From an uncultured Bacillota bacterium (lineage in GTDB: Bacteria; Bacillota_I; Bacilli_A; RF39; UBA660): 37,355 nt of DNA. Every line of letters begins with the position of its first letter. Within the stretch, counting starts at the first letter, position 1. Under the pieces are notes generated by a model. The model did no database searches. It saw only the letters and a program-made list of their open reading frames with translations, and was not told the origin of the DNA. The position numbers were made by a program, and so were the translations under genes. This document shows, one piece after another, positions 1 to 8,274 of this stretch. The DNA lies in the NCBI GenBank assembly GCA_900317975.1, contig ONIZ01000006.1, positions 1 to 37,355 of the forward strand, in the 5' to 3' direction.

Positions 1-49
1 ATTATGGATGTATAAAATTATAAAATGAGAGTAAAAATCAGGTGATATT

Positions 50-529
50 ATGAAGTTTGAAGAAAAAAGAATATCAAGAGAAGAATTTTTTAAAATAGAT
101 GAAAAAAATGTTATGTTTATAACAAATCCAGGTAGAATGGGCGATGAAGATGGCATAACATTTATAGTTAAGGATAATAATGAATTTAAAATATATAGAC
201 TTGGTGACTGGATGTATCGAACAAAAGACTTTAATGAAGCTGAATTTATATCATTAGATGATGCAGAAAGCCAATTTCCAGAATGGCTTGAAGCATGGAA
301 AAATGAAGAAAATAAAGATTATAAAGGTAAATATACACATATATACATGGGCTTTGGAAATGGCCTATCAGTAGATAATACAATCTATAATCAATTTAAA
401 CCATTTCTAGATAAAAGAGTAGAAGAATATTTGCAAAAAGAAGAAAATAAAGAAAGTTTAAAGTATGCAGCAGTATTTGATACCTGGAATGAAGCATTCA
501 TTGATATGGTAAATGAAAAAGCAGACTAA
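50..529 (+). CDS. Hypothetical acidic protein, 159 aa
   Basis: I do not recognise this protein. It is soluble (no signal peptide or membrane segment), acidic and rich in aromatic residues, with many Glu/Asp/Lys and several Trp and Tyr (for example GDWMYRT near residue 52 and FPEWLEAW near residue 76). It looks like a small globular cytoplasmic protein. The ATG at 50 is preceded by AGGTGA at about 8 bases, a good ribosome site. A hairpin terminator overlaps its stop codon, so its transcript ends before the surface-protein gene that follows. The upstream promoter lies outside the window or in the first 40 bases, where I see only weak TATAAA-like sequence. Function unknown. Confidence 0.8.
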   Translation: MKFEEKRISREEFFKIDEKNVMFITNPGRMGDEDGITFIVKDNNEFKIYRLGDWMYRTKDFNEAEFISLDDAESQFPEWLEAWKNEENKDYKGKYTHIYMGFGNGLSVDNTIYNQFKPFLDKRVEEYLQKEENKESLKYAAVFDTWNEAFIDMVNEKAD

Positions 530-544
530 AAATAGTCTTTTTTT
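523..544 (+). terminator. Rho-independent terminator
   Basis: A 5-bp stem (AGACT/AGTCT, loop AAAAAT) is followed by six T. It overlaps the TAA stop at 527-529 of the gene before it. The short stem makes it a weak terminator. Confidence 0.6.
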
Positions 545-592
545 CTTTGAAAAAAAAACAAAACAATATAGACAAAAACTATACGTTTATTA

Positions 593-621
593 TTGATAAC
601 AATTCCGTAAAATGGTATTAT
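593..621 (+). promoter_or_regulatory. Promoter of the InlB-repeat surface protein gene
   Basis: TTGATA (593-598), a 17-bp spacer, then TATTAT (616-621). Transcription would start near 628, leaving a leader of about 24 bases with AGGAG at 640-644 before the ATG at 652. This also argues against the in-frame TTG at 547 as start, because 547 lies upstream of the promoter. Confidence 0.7.
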
Positions 622-651
622 TATATTATGAATAATAGTAGGAGAGAAACT

Positions 652-3600
652 ATGAAAAAGATAATTAAGAAAGTAACAATATTATCATTAATAATATGCA
701 TATTTATGTCATTATTTAATATTGGTAAAGTTCTAGCTAAAGAACCAAGTTTTATTTTAAGTGATGCAAGAATAATTGATAAATCTGATGGAGTAGATGC
801 ATCTATTTCATCTTTTGATGGTGAAAGTCTAGAATTAGATTCAATATTTCATAAATTAAATGACTTTTCAAATTGTAAATTAACTATTAAAAATAATACT
901 GATACTAAATATAAATTAATATTAGTAAGTGATAATAGCGGTGATAATTATCTAGATTATGAATATGAATATAATAAAGATCAATCAGTATCTCCTAATA
1001 ATACAATAGATGTTAATATGAAATCTATTTATAAAAATGAATTAGATGATATTAACAATAGAAATCAAGAAGATGAATTTATAATTACTTTTATATTTGA
1101 AGATGATAAAGGAAATATAGATGATGGAACTATAATTATAAATCCAGATACACATACTATCGCAGGAATTTCAATATGGAATTACATACTAGTTATATCA
1201 ATATGTTTATTATTACTAATAATTATTAAAAATAAGAAAAAGAAAAAAGCATTATTACTATTAATGGTATTAACTCCATTTGTAGTAAAAGCAGTTTCTC
1301 CTAGTTTACAAATTAATGTTACTAATAAAGTAGAATTAATGGATAAACTAATCATTAATAAAAATATTAATGGAGAAATTACTAGTGAAATAATAAACTA
1401 TAATACTAAGTTAGAAGAGCCAGCTGCACCTGAAATAGAAGGCTATAATTTTATAGATTGGTACCAAGATGATGAATTATTTGATTTTAGTAAAGAAATA
1501 ACTGAAGATACAACAATTACTGCTAAATACAGTTTAAAAGATTATAGAATTACATATAATTTAGATGGAGGAACAGTATCAGGTAATCCAGAAACATATA
1601 ATATAGAAACAGAAAGTTTTGATTTAAAAAATCCTGAAAAACAAGGTTATACATTCTCTGGATGGACAGGAAGTAATGGAGAAAATCTTCAAACTAGAGT
1701 TACTATAGAAAAAGGATCTACTGGAGATAAAACATATACAGCTCATTTCTCTCCAAATCAAAATACTCATTATAAGGTAGTACATAAATATACTAAATTA
1801 AATGGAGATTATGAGGTAGTAAATGAAGATTTATATGGTCCTACAGGAACTACTGTAACACCTGCAACTAAACCAAAAAATGGATTTAATAATCCACAAG
1901 AACAAAGTCTAGAAATAACAGGAGATGGAGAAGCTTCAATAGATTATATTTATACAAGAATTGAATATCAATTAACTATTAATAATATAGAAGATGTAGA
2001 TACTACATTTGAAAATGGATACTATCCATTTGAAACACCAATTGTAATGACTGCTAAAGATAAGGATCATTATGAATTTGTAAAATGGTCTAACGGAATA
2101 ACTACTAAAACACTTGCATTTGGAATAACAGAAGATACTACAGTTGGACCAGTATATACACCAAAAGAATATACAATCACATTTGATGCTCAAGGTGGGG
2201 TAGATGTTAATCCAATTACTAAAACATATAATTCTGAATTAGGAGAACTTCCTGAAACAATTAGACAAAATTATAAGTTTGACGGATGGTTCACAGAGGC
2301 AGAAGGTGGAGAAGAAATTTCCGAAACAACATTAGTAACTGGTAATATTACATACTATGCACACTGGACTCAAATAACTTGTAAGAGTGCAACTTCACTT
2401 CATTATGAATATTGTACAAGAACTGAACATGGATGTTTCCAAGCAGGATATCATGAAAACGGAAGCATAAAAGATGATACTATCGTGTATGGTACAATTC
2501 CAAATTCTGAAACAATAACTCCAGGATATGCATATGACTGTGATGTAAATGGAGATGGTACATATGATGCTGCAACAGAAAGATTCTATTATCTAACAAC
2601 TAATGGAGATAATGCAGTATTAATATCACATACAGATTTTGAAGGCGAAAACGGTCAAATGAATGTTAATAATTATAGTTATGAAGAAATATATGACGAA
2701 CTACCTTCAAGTGAACAATGGAGTAATTTAAGTATTAAATTTAATGATAAACCAGCAAGAATTCCAACATATGATGAATTAAAACAAGCATGTGGTAAAA
2801 ATCGTCTAGACTACACAGGTGCTCTAGATATATGTACATACTTATTAGAAAATTCTAGATTTGCTGATCCAACTAATAGCCAAGAAGGAATATGGTTAGA
2901 AAAAATAAATGGAGTTACTTATAGATATCATACAAATACTAGACAAGTAACTCACCATACTCAAGTAAATACAGTAAGACCGGTAATAGAAGTACCACTT
3001 ACACAATTTGATGATAAATACTATGACTTAATAGAAAAAACTATAACATTTGATGCTCAAGGAGGTACATCATCAGAAGAATCAAGAACAATTGAAGCAT
3101 ATACTGCAATAGGCACACTGCCAACAGTAGATAGAGAAGAATATTATTTTGATGGATGGTTTACTGAACCTACAGGAGGAAAAAAAGTAACTGATTACTC
3201 AATAATAACTGATGACATTACAATATATGCTCAATGGGAAAAAGCAGATATAGCTAGAATAGGTCATAAATATTATCCAAGCATAGAAAAAGCAGTAGAA
3301 CATGTACCAACAGACGGAACTGAAACAACAATTACAATATTAAAAGATTGTAGTGCAGAAGCAACAATTCAAGAAGGACAAAACATAGTATTCGATATTC
3401 AAGAAAATACAATAAGGAATAAAACTGAACAACCAATTATAACTAATAATGGAACATTAAAAATAATGAATGGTACTATTACAACAAATGGTACAACAGC
3501 AGCAATCAATAATAACGATGATGGAACATTAATAATGACAGGTGGATCTATCTTAGCAACAAATACAAAACAAGCAATATATAATGATGGAGGTACAGTT

Positions 3601-3966
3601 GAAATAAGTGGAGACTCATATTTAAGATCAACATCTAATCAAAGAGCTGCTGTACAAAATATAAATGACGGAAATATGACTATAAAAGGTGGAACTATAA
3701 TTTCAACTAGATTTAGTGGAGTAGTAAATACAGCAAACCTAATAATTGGTGAAGAAGATGGAACTCATAATACATCAAGCCTAATTATTCAAGGTAAAAA
3801 ATATGGAGTAACTACTGATAGAAATATATCTATGTATGATGGTATATTAAAAGGAGAAACAAATTCTATAGATAATCAAGAATTTATAGTAAACTTTGAA
3901 ACAAATCATACATTAAAAACAGGAACAGAAGATTCATTTAAAACATTATATTTTGAACAACAATAA
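652..3966 (+). CDS. Secreted InlB-repeat surface protein with internal membrane hairpin
   Basis: The start is the ATG at 652 (AGGAG 7 bases upstream), giving 1104 aa; the open frame runs back to a TTG at 547, but that precedes the promoter. Residues 1-29 are a signal peptide ending VLA. A 140-residue extracellular domain follows, then a transmembrane segment (about 174-193), a run of lysines, and a second hydrophobic stretch (about 199-213). After that come InlB B-repeat (Flg_new-like) domains at about 234-293, 297-367, 507-573 and 796-864, each with the GY-x-F-x-GW and final YAxW patterns. A MucBP-like segment lies near 373-440. Residues 865-1104 carry short TNNGT/GGT-type turns typical of a right-handed beta helix. 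No LPxTG motif is visible. Likely role: adhesion or host/cell contact at the surface (inference from the family). Confidence 0.8.
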   Translation: MKKIIKKVTILSLIICIFMSLFNIGKVLAKEPSFILSDARIIDKSDGVDASISSFDGESLELDSIFHKLNDFSNCKLTIKNNTDTKYKLILVSDNSGDNYLDYEYEYNKDQSVSPNNTIDVNMKSIYKNELDDINNRNQEDEFIITFIFEDDKGNIDDGTIIINPDTHTIAGISIWNYILVISICLLLLIIIKNKKKKKALLLLMVLTPFVVKAVSPSLQINVTNKVELMDKLIINKNINGEITSEIINYNTKLEEPAAPEIEGYNFIDWYQDDELFDFSKEITEDTTITAKYSLKDYRITYNLDGGTVSGNPETYNIETESFDLKNPEKQGYTFSGWTGSNGENLQTRVTIEKGSTGDKTYTAHFSPNQNTHYKVVHKYTKLNGDYEVVNEDLYGPTGTTVTPATKPKNGFNNPQEQSLEITGDGEASIDYIYTRIEYQLTINNIEDVDTTFENGYYPFETPIVMTAKDKDHYEFVKWSNGITTKTLAFGITEDTTVGPVYTPKEYTITFDAQGGVDVNPITKTYNSELGELPETIRQNYKFDGWFTEAEGGEEISETTLVTGNITYYAHWTQITCKSATSLHYEYCTRTEHGCFQAGYHENGSIKDDTIVYGTIPNSETITPGYAYDCDVNGDGTYDAATERFYYLTTNGDNAVLISHTDFEGENGQMNVNNYSYEEIYDELPSSEQWSNLSIKFNDKPARIPTYDELKQACGKNRLDYTGALDICTYLLENSRFADPTNSQEGIWLEKINGVTYRYHTNTRQVTHHTQVNTVRPVIEVPLTQFDDKYYDLIEKTITFDAQGGTSSEESRTIEAYTAIGTLPTVDREEYYFDGWFTEPTGGKKVTDYSIITDDITIYAQWEKADIARIGHKYYPSIEKAVEHVPTDGTETTITILKDCSAEATIQEGQNIVFDIQENTIRNKTEQPIITNNGTLKIMNGTITTNGTTAAINNNDDGTLIMTGGSILATNTKQAIYNDGGTVEISGDSYLRSTSNQRAAVQNINDGNMTIKGGTIISTRFSGVVNTANLIIGEEDGTHNTSSLIIQGKKYGVTTDRNISMYDGILKGETNSIDNQEFIVNFETNHTLKTGTEDSFKTLYFEQQ

Positions 3967-4002
3967 AAAAAGACAATTAATTGATGTGAACCCCATTTAG
4001 GA

Positions 4003-4024
4003 GACATCATAAAAAAAAGACAGT
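4003..4024. repeat. Left inverted repeat of the IS
   Basis: GACATCAT, eight A and GACAGT. Its reverse complement, with nine A, occurs at the other end (about 5211-5233). Confidence 0.75.
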
Positions 4025-4028
4025 AATT

Positions 4029-4056
4029 AAAAAGAGAAAATTATTTTTCTCTTTTT
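4029..4056. terminator. Bidirectional terminator-like hairpin, copy 1
   Basis: A perfect 12-bp inverted repeat (AAAAAGAGAAAA/TTTTCTCTTTTT, 4-base loop) with A and T runs on its two sides, so it could stop transcripts from either direction. It lies between the convergent surface-protein gene and transposase. Confidence 0.6.
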
Positions 4057-4099
4057 GTGTAATTTTTTCTCTTTTTCTTATAAAAAAAAGACAGTAATT

Positions 4100-4127
4100 A
4101 AAAAGAGAAAATTATTTTTCTCTTTTT
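4100..4127. terminator. Bidirectional terminator-like hairpin, copy 2
   Basis: The same 12-bp hairpin as at 4029-4056, 71 bases to the right in the second copy of the tandem duplication. It overlaps the 3' end and stop codon of orfB. Confidence 0.55.
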
Positions 4128-4864
4128 GTGTAATTTTTTCTCTTTTTCTTAATTTTTGACTTTAACCTTGTTGTGTTATAAAATAATATCCATTCTTCTA
4201 CAAGTTGAATATATTCTTGTAAAGATGTAATATTATTGTTGTACAAGGTTTCTTTTTTTAGAAGAGCATGCCAGCTTTCTATCGGAGAATCATCTATTGG
4301 AGTTCCTTTTCTACTCATAGAAATTTGAATTCCATTTGATTCACATATAGCCTTGTACTCATAAGATGTATATTGGAATCCTTGATCACTGTGAATGATA
4401 AGTCCATGTACATCTTTTTCTTTTGATAAAGCCTCGTTTAAAGTATCCATGACAAGTTTATTATCATTATGTTTAGAAATTTTATATGCCACTACATGTC
4501 TGTCATATAAATCTATTATTGTGGATAGATAAGCTCTAGACCCTTTAAATATTAAATATGTTACATCTGTATCCCATACTTTATTTGGTTTATCAGTATT
4601 AAAATTTCTATTTAATAGATTTGGTTTAACATTATCTTCAATTCTTTCATTATTGTGTTTCTTCTTAGATTTTCTAATGTATTCAGCTATTAAGTTATAT
4701 TTTTTCATTATTCTTAATACCTTTTTTCCATTCATAACTACACCATATTTTATGGTTAGGCCTTCAACAATCCTACGATATCCATATGTACCTTTAGAAT
4801 CATCAAATATTTCTTTAATTATTAAATAATCATAATAATCAGGATCTTCCTTATCTATATAAAT
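4112..4864 (-). pseudogene. IS150-like transposase OrfB remnant (DDE core intact, N terminus deleted)
   Basis: The reading frame encodes the IS3-family integrase core: SKGTYGYRRI (encoded near 4780-4805), VWDTDVTYL (first Asp), IIHSDQGFQYTS (second Asp) and a Glu in SPIESWH, so all three DDE residues are present. The first ATG is at 4735 (207 aa), but family-like sequence reads upstream to about 4864, where a TAA stops it. A normal OrfB has about 270-290 residues and is reached by a -1 slip at the end of orfA. Here the -1 frame of orfA does begin like an OrfB (KVTFIN) but stops after a few codons, and the core lies back in the orfA frame. The simplest reading is an internal deletion of a few dozen codons at short TTTATA repeats (about 4855-4870). 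Confidence 0.75.
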
Positions 4865-4873
4865 TTATAAATG

Positions 4874-5164
4874 TTACTTTTTCTCTCGTTGTGCCTTGAG
4901 GAAGGCCTGGTATTTTTTTAGTATTTCATATCTTTCTTTATAGTCTTCTTTAGTTAAATCTTTTTCTTTTGGCCTTCCACGCTTACCTAATTTTATATAT
5001 TTGTTTGGATGTAATAACTTTTGTTGCCATGTAGAAATTGTTCCTCGAGATACAGGATATTTTCTAGCTAACTCACGAACCGAATATCCTTTATTTAATA
5101 AATTAATTATTTCATTCTTTATATTCTCATCCCAATTTTTATATTTTTGACCCGTTAATCCCAT
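4874..5164 (-). CDS. IS150-like transposase OrfA (HTH protein), 96 aa
   Basis: The start is the ATG at 5164, with a near-perfect GAAAGGAGGTG ribosome site 7 bases upstream; the in-frame ATG at 5200 lies before that site. The protein has an N-terminal helix-turn-helix (about residues 25-45: GYSVRELARKYPVSRGTISTW), a basic linker (GKRGRPKEK) and a C-terminal helical heptad-like stretch (YEILKKYQAFLKAQREKK), as in IS150-group OrfA. It would bind the IS ends and dimerise with OrfB. The reading frame ends in AAAAAG followed by TAA, the usual place for a -1 slip, but the fusion product would be truncated because orfB is damaged. Confidence 0.8.
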   Translation of the reverse strand: MGLTGQKYKNWDENIKNEIINLLNKGYSVRELARKYPVSRGTISTWQQKLLHPNKYIKLGKRGRPKEKDLTKEDYKERYEILKKYQAFLKAQREKK

Positions 5165-5210
5165 AGAAAAACACCTCCTTTCGGAAGTGTATTCTATCAC
5201 TTTTTATCTA

Positions 5211-5233
5211 AACTGTCTTTTTTTTATGATGTC
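5211..5233. repeat. Right inverted repeat of the IS
   Basis: ACTGTC, a T tract and ATGATGTC, the reverse complement of the left end (4003-4024) with one extra base in the homopolymer. Confidence 0.75.
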
Positions 5234-5345
5234 TACTCTAAGGGATGCATTTCATAATATTGTCTTTTTCTTTTATATATAAAATTGACTAATTATATCT
5301 ATTTTGATAAAATATCCAAGTATTTAAATTAATAGACCTATTTTA

Positions 5346-5354
5346 TGTTATAAT
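5346..5354 (+). promoter_or_regulatory. Extended -10 promoter (TGTTATAAT)
   Basis: TG, one base, then TATAAT at 5349-5354. It lies 24 bases before the mannosyltransferase ATG at 5378, with no convincing -35. Confidence 0.6.
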
Positions 5355-5377
5355 TAACTAAGAGAAGAGGGGACTTT

Positions 5378-7030
5378 ATGCAAAAAATAAAAGACTTTTT
5401 TAATGAAGAAGGAAAACTTAATGTAAAAGATGCTGTAGTACTAACAATTATTGTTTTATTCTATGGAATACTATCATTTATTAATTTAGGTACTATGTCT
5501 AATCCAAATACTTTCTTTGAAATTGATTCTAATGAAGGAATAGTAATAGAATTAAAAGAGAAAGATACTATTGCTAAAATAAAATTTTATAATGGTAGAC
5601 ATTCTGGAGATTATTATTTATCTACATCAGATGATGGAGAAAATTATAAGACAGCATTTATTTTAAGAGGCCATGGAGCATTTCTATGGGATGAAGGTAA
5701 ATTTAATAAAGAAACTAAATATATTAAATTAATTCCTAAAAATAAATCAAGTCTAACTTTAGGAGAAATTGCTTTATATAATAATGGAGGAGAAAAAATA
5801 TCTACTACTATTACTAGTAATAAAGATAAAATATATTCTCTATCTGATGAAGCATCTACTATTCCTAATAAAATAAGTTATTATAATTCATCATATTTTG
5901 ATGAAATATATTTTGCAAGAAGTGCATATGAATATGCAAATGGATTACAAGTATATGAATGGACACATCCACCATTAGGTAAATTAATACAAGCTATACC
6001 TATAGCAATTACAGGAGAAATGACTCAATTTAACTATAGATTAATGGGAAATATAGCAGGTATATTAATGATTATAGTAATGTATCTATTTGCTAAAGAT
6101 ATGTTCAAAAAAAGAAAATATTCAGTATTTGCAGCATTATTAATGACATTTGATACATTCCATTTTGCTCAAACTAGATTAGGTACTATAGATTCATTTC
6201 TAGTATTATTTATAATGTTATCATTCTTCTTTATGTTTAAATATTGTAAGTATGATAAGACTAGATACTTAGCTTTATCTGGATTATTCTTTGGATTAAG
6301 CATAAGTTGTAAATGGATCGGACTCTTAGCAGGATTAGGTCTAGCAATAATCTATTTTGTAAATAAATTTGCAACTAAGAAGAAATTAATGCCTGTTGTA
6401 GGAAAAGGTTTATTATTTTTTATAGTAATACCTGCATTGATATATATACCATCATTCTTATTATTTCCAAATCTACAAAGTATAAAAACAAACTCATTTG
6501 AAACACTAGTAGAACAACAAAAAATGATGTATGAATATCATTCTGGATTAAAAGCAGAACATCCATTTACTTCCAAATGGTATACATGGCCTGTAGGATA
6601 TAAACCAATATGGTACTATACAAAAGATGTAACTAAAACAACATCTCAAACAATATCAAGTATTCCAAATATAATAATATGGTGGCCTGCTATATTAGCT
6701 GTATTAATACTACCATACTATATAATTAAAAAGAAAAACGGAAAATCATTATTCTTACTTGTAGCAATACTATCATTGTATATACCATTTATGTTTATAG
6801 GTAGAATAATGTTCTTATATCATTATTTTCCTGTATTGCCATTCTTATATCTAGCAATAACTAATTTCTTCTATCAGATAAATAAAAATAGTAAAAAAGA
6901 TTGGTTAATGTTAGTATATATGTTCTTAGTAATAATATTCTTTATAGTATATTATCCTATAGTAAGTGGAACTACAATATCTAATGATTACAAAGAAAAC
7001 ACTAAACTATTTGATAGTTGGATATATTAA
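5378..7030 (+). CDS. PMT-family protein O-mannosyltransferase-like membrane glycosyltransferase
   Basis: A multi-pass GT-C fold enzyme of the dolichyl-phosphate-mannose protein mannosyltransferase family (GT39). Members transfer mannose from a polyprenyl phosphate to Ser/Thr of exported proteins on the outer face of the membrane. A first membrane helix spans about 19-36. The first loop (about 45-150) looks like an F5/8-type (discoidin-like) beta sandwich. The family acidic pair is at Asp175-Glu176 (YFDEIYFARSAYEY), and THPPLGK at 196-202 is the typical next motif. About ten further hydrophobic segments follow to residue 540. The 550-aa length fits bacterial members. The ATG at 5378 follows AGAGGGG. 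The gene stands alone between an extended -10 promoter and a terminator. The sugar and acceptors cannot be read from sequence; the Ser/Thr-rich surface proteins nearby are plausible targets (inference). Confidence 0.85.
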   Translation: MQKIKDFFNEEGKLNVKDAVVLTIIVLFYGILSFINLGTMSNPNTFFEIDSNEGIVIELKEKDTIAKIKFYNGRHSGDYYLSTSDDGENYKTAFILRGHGAFLWDEGKFNKETKYIKLIPKNKSSLTLGEIALYNNGGEKISTTITSNKDKIYSLSDEASTIPNKISYYNSSYFDEIYFARSAYEYANGLQVYEWTHPPLGKLIQAIPIAITGEMTQFNYRLMGNIAGILMIIVMYLFAKDMFKKRKYSVFAALLMTFDTFHFAQTRLGTIDSFLVLFIMLSFFFMFKYCKYDKTRYLALSGLFFGLSISCKWIGLLAGLGLAIIYFVNKFATKKKLMPVVGKGLLFFIVIPALIYIPSFLLFPNLQSIKTNSFETLVEQQKMMYEYHSGLKAEHPFTSKWYTWPVGYKPIWYYTKDVTKTTSQTISSIPNIIIWWPAILAVLILPYYIIKKKNGKSLFLLVAILSLYIPFMFIGRIMFLYHYFPVLPFLYLAITNFFYQINKNSKKDWLMLVYMFLVIIFFIVYYPIVSGTTISNDYKENTKLFDSWIY

Positions 7031-7034
7031 TGTA

Positions 7035-7067
7035 AAGTATTTATCTTTTATAGATAGATACTTTTTA
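7035..7067 (+). terminator. Rho-independent terminator
   Basis: An 11-bp stem with one G.T wobble (7035-7045 with 7053-7063), loop TTTTATA, then TTTTT. It is followed directly by the next promoter. Confidence 0.75.
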
Positions 7068-7070
7068 TTT

Positions 7071-7079
7071 TGTTATAAT
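7071..7079 (+). promoter_or_regulatory. Extended -10 promoter (TGTTATAAT)
   Basis: TGTTATAAT directly after the terminator T tract, 18 bases before the kinase ATG. No clear -35. Confidence 0.6.
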
Positions 7080-7097
7080 TAATTAGAGGGTGATTAT

Positions 7098-7994
7098 ATG
7101 AAAATACTATGTTTAGGTCATTTAACTTATGACACTACATTACCAGTAGACTTTTATCCTGAAGAAAATGAAAAATATCACATAGGTAAAAAAATATCAT
7201 GTGGAGGAGGACCAGCTCCAAACGCAGGATTCTTATTAGGTAAATGGAATGAAGATGTTACAATAGCAGGAGTCTTAGGAAATGACTATGAAGGAAATAA
7301 AATATTAGAAGAATATACAAATATAGGAATAGATACAAAATATATAGAAAAAGTAGATAACATAGAAACTGATACAAGTTATATTATAACTAATACATCT
7401 AATGGATCTAGAACTGTATTAACAACAAACACTAATAGAAAGACACATCCATATACACTTGATATAACAGATAATTTTGATTATTTAGTATTTGATGGTG
7501 AAGAATATGAAACAGCTATAAAAGTATTAGAAAGCAATCCAAATGCCGTAAGTATATTAGATGCAGGAAATTTAAGAGAAGGAAGTAAAGCACTAGCTCC
7601 ATTAGTAACATATTTAGTATGTTCACATGACTATGCAGAAGAATTCACTAATATGGTAATGGATTATAATGATATAAATTCAATAATAAAAATATATGAA
7701 GAAATGAAAAAAACATATAAAAATCATTTAATAATAACTCTAGAATCATTTGGTTGTTTTACTAAATTAAATGGAGAATATAAAATAATACCAAGTATAA
7801 AAGTAAAACCTATAGACTCAACTGGAGCAGGAGATATATTCCATGGAGCACTTACTTACTTTATAATACATGATTATCCAATAGAAGAAGCCCTTAGATT
7901 ATCAAATATTACAGGAGCATTATCAGTTAAAAAAATAGGCAGTAGATATAGTATAGTTAATTTAGAAGAAATACTAAATTATAAAGAAAATTGA
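7098..7994 (+). CDS. PfkB-family carbohydrate/nucleoside kinase
   Basis: A ribokinase-like sugar kinase of 298 aa. Visible features are the N-terminal CGGGPAPNAG glycine patch (residues 35-44), which contacts the substrate, and the C-terminal signature DSTGAGDIFHGA with the catalytic Asp at 246. The fold needs ATP and Mg2+. The substrate cannot be told from sequence; a sugar, sugar phosphate or nucleoside are all possible. The ATG at 7098 is preceded by GAGGGTGAT. The gene ends in TGA, whose last base is the A of the next ATG, so it is translationally coupled to the Smr gene. Confidence 0.85.
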   Translation: MKILCLGHLTYDTTLPVDFYPEENEKYHIGKKISCGGGPAPNAGFLLGKWNEDVTIAGVLGNDYEGNKILEEYTNIGIDTKYIEKVDNIETDTSYIITNTSNGSRTVLTTNTNRKTHPYTLDITDNFDYLVFDGEEYETAIKVLESNPNAVSILDAGNLREGSKALAPLVTYLVCSHDYAEEFTNMVMDYNDINSIIKIYEEMKKTYKNHLIITLESFGCFTKLNGEYKIIPSIKVKPIDSTGAGDIFHGALTYFIIHDYPIEEALRLSNITGALSVKKIGSRYSIVNLEEILNYKEN

Positions 7995-8254
7995 TGATAG
8001 ATTTATATAAGAATTTGCCTACACTAGATCTGCATGGAGAAAATAGAGAAATATCTACTGTATTAATAAATGATTTCATAGAAGATAATTATAAAATGAA
8101 AAATAAAAAAGTAATAATCATACATGGTTTAGGTACAAAAATATTACTTAAAAATACTCAAGAGGTATTAAAAAAGAATAAATATGTAGAAAGTTATAAA
8201 ATAGATAACTTTAATGCAGGACAAACTATAGTTGAAATAAGGTCAAGGAACTAA
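7994..8254 (+). CDS. Small stand-alone Smr-domain protein, 86 aa
   Basis: The whole protein is one Smr (small MutS-related) domain, with the LDLHG motif at residues 11-15 and HGLGTK at 44-49, and little else. Smr domains act as nucleases or nucleic-acid binders, either fused to MutS2 or alone. The ATG at 7994 overlaps the stop of the kinase gene by one base (TGATG); the frame also has a TTG one codon earlier, but ATG coupling is more likely. The ribosome site is weak, consistent with re-initiation. A strong terminator follows. Whether it acts on DNA or RNA is unknown. Confidence 0.8.
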   Translation: MIDLYKNLPTLDLHGENREISTVLINDFIEDNYKMKNKKVIIIHGLGTKILLKNTQEVLKKNKYVESYKIDNFNAGQTIVEIRSRN

Positions 8255-8274
8255 TAAATTCCTTGACTTTTTTT
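8242..8274 (+). terminator. Rho-independent terminator sharing bases with the next promoter
   Basis: A 9-bp stem GTCAAGGAA/TTCCTTGAC (8242-8250 with 8259-8267), an 8-base loop and seven T. The right arm contains the TTGACT -35 box of the downstream promoter. Confidence 0.85.

Larger units (their letters stand above)
4010..4151. repeat. Exact tandem duplication, 2 x 71 bp, at the IS left end
   Basis: Bases 4010-4080 and 4081-4151 are identical. The unit starts in the inverted repeat A tract and runs through the 3' end of the transposase frame. The right-hand copy supplies the last 13 codons and stop (4112-4114) of orfB. Each copy holds a perfect 12-bp hairpin. Confidence 0.9.
3987..5254 (-). 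mobile_element. Decayed IS3-family (IS150-like) insertion sequence
   Basis: The element holds an HTH protein (orfA) and a DDE transposase remnant (orfB), both on the minus strand, flanked by inverted ends. GACATCAT, an A tract and GACAGT at 4003-4024 are repeated in reverse complement at about 5211-5233, and the match continues outward imperfectly to TGAA/TTCA at 3987 and 5254. TG...CA tips fit IS3-family ends. Outside these, AAAAAGACAAT at about 3967-3977 again has a reverse-complement partner at about 5257-5270, so the true ends may lie slightly further out. I see no clear 3-4 bp target duplication. orfB carries an internal deletion, and a 71-bp stretch at the left end is tandemly duplicated, so the copy is probably immobile unless helped in trans. 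Confidence 0.75.

Noticed and set aside
547..651. N-terminal extension of the InlB-repeat protein from a TTG at 547
   Set aside because: The TTG precedes the promoter (593-621) and lacks a ribosome site; the ATG at 652 has AGGAG and begins a normal signal peptide.
4112..4735. Functional transposase OrfB of 207 aa
   Set aside because: It lacks the N-terminal part of the family, and the frameshift link from orfA runs into a stop; it is better called a remnant.
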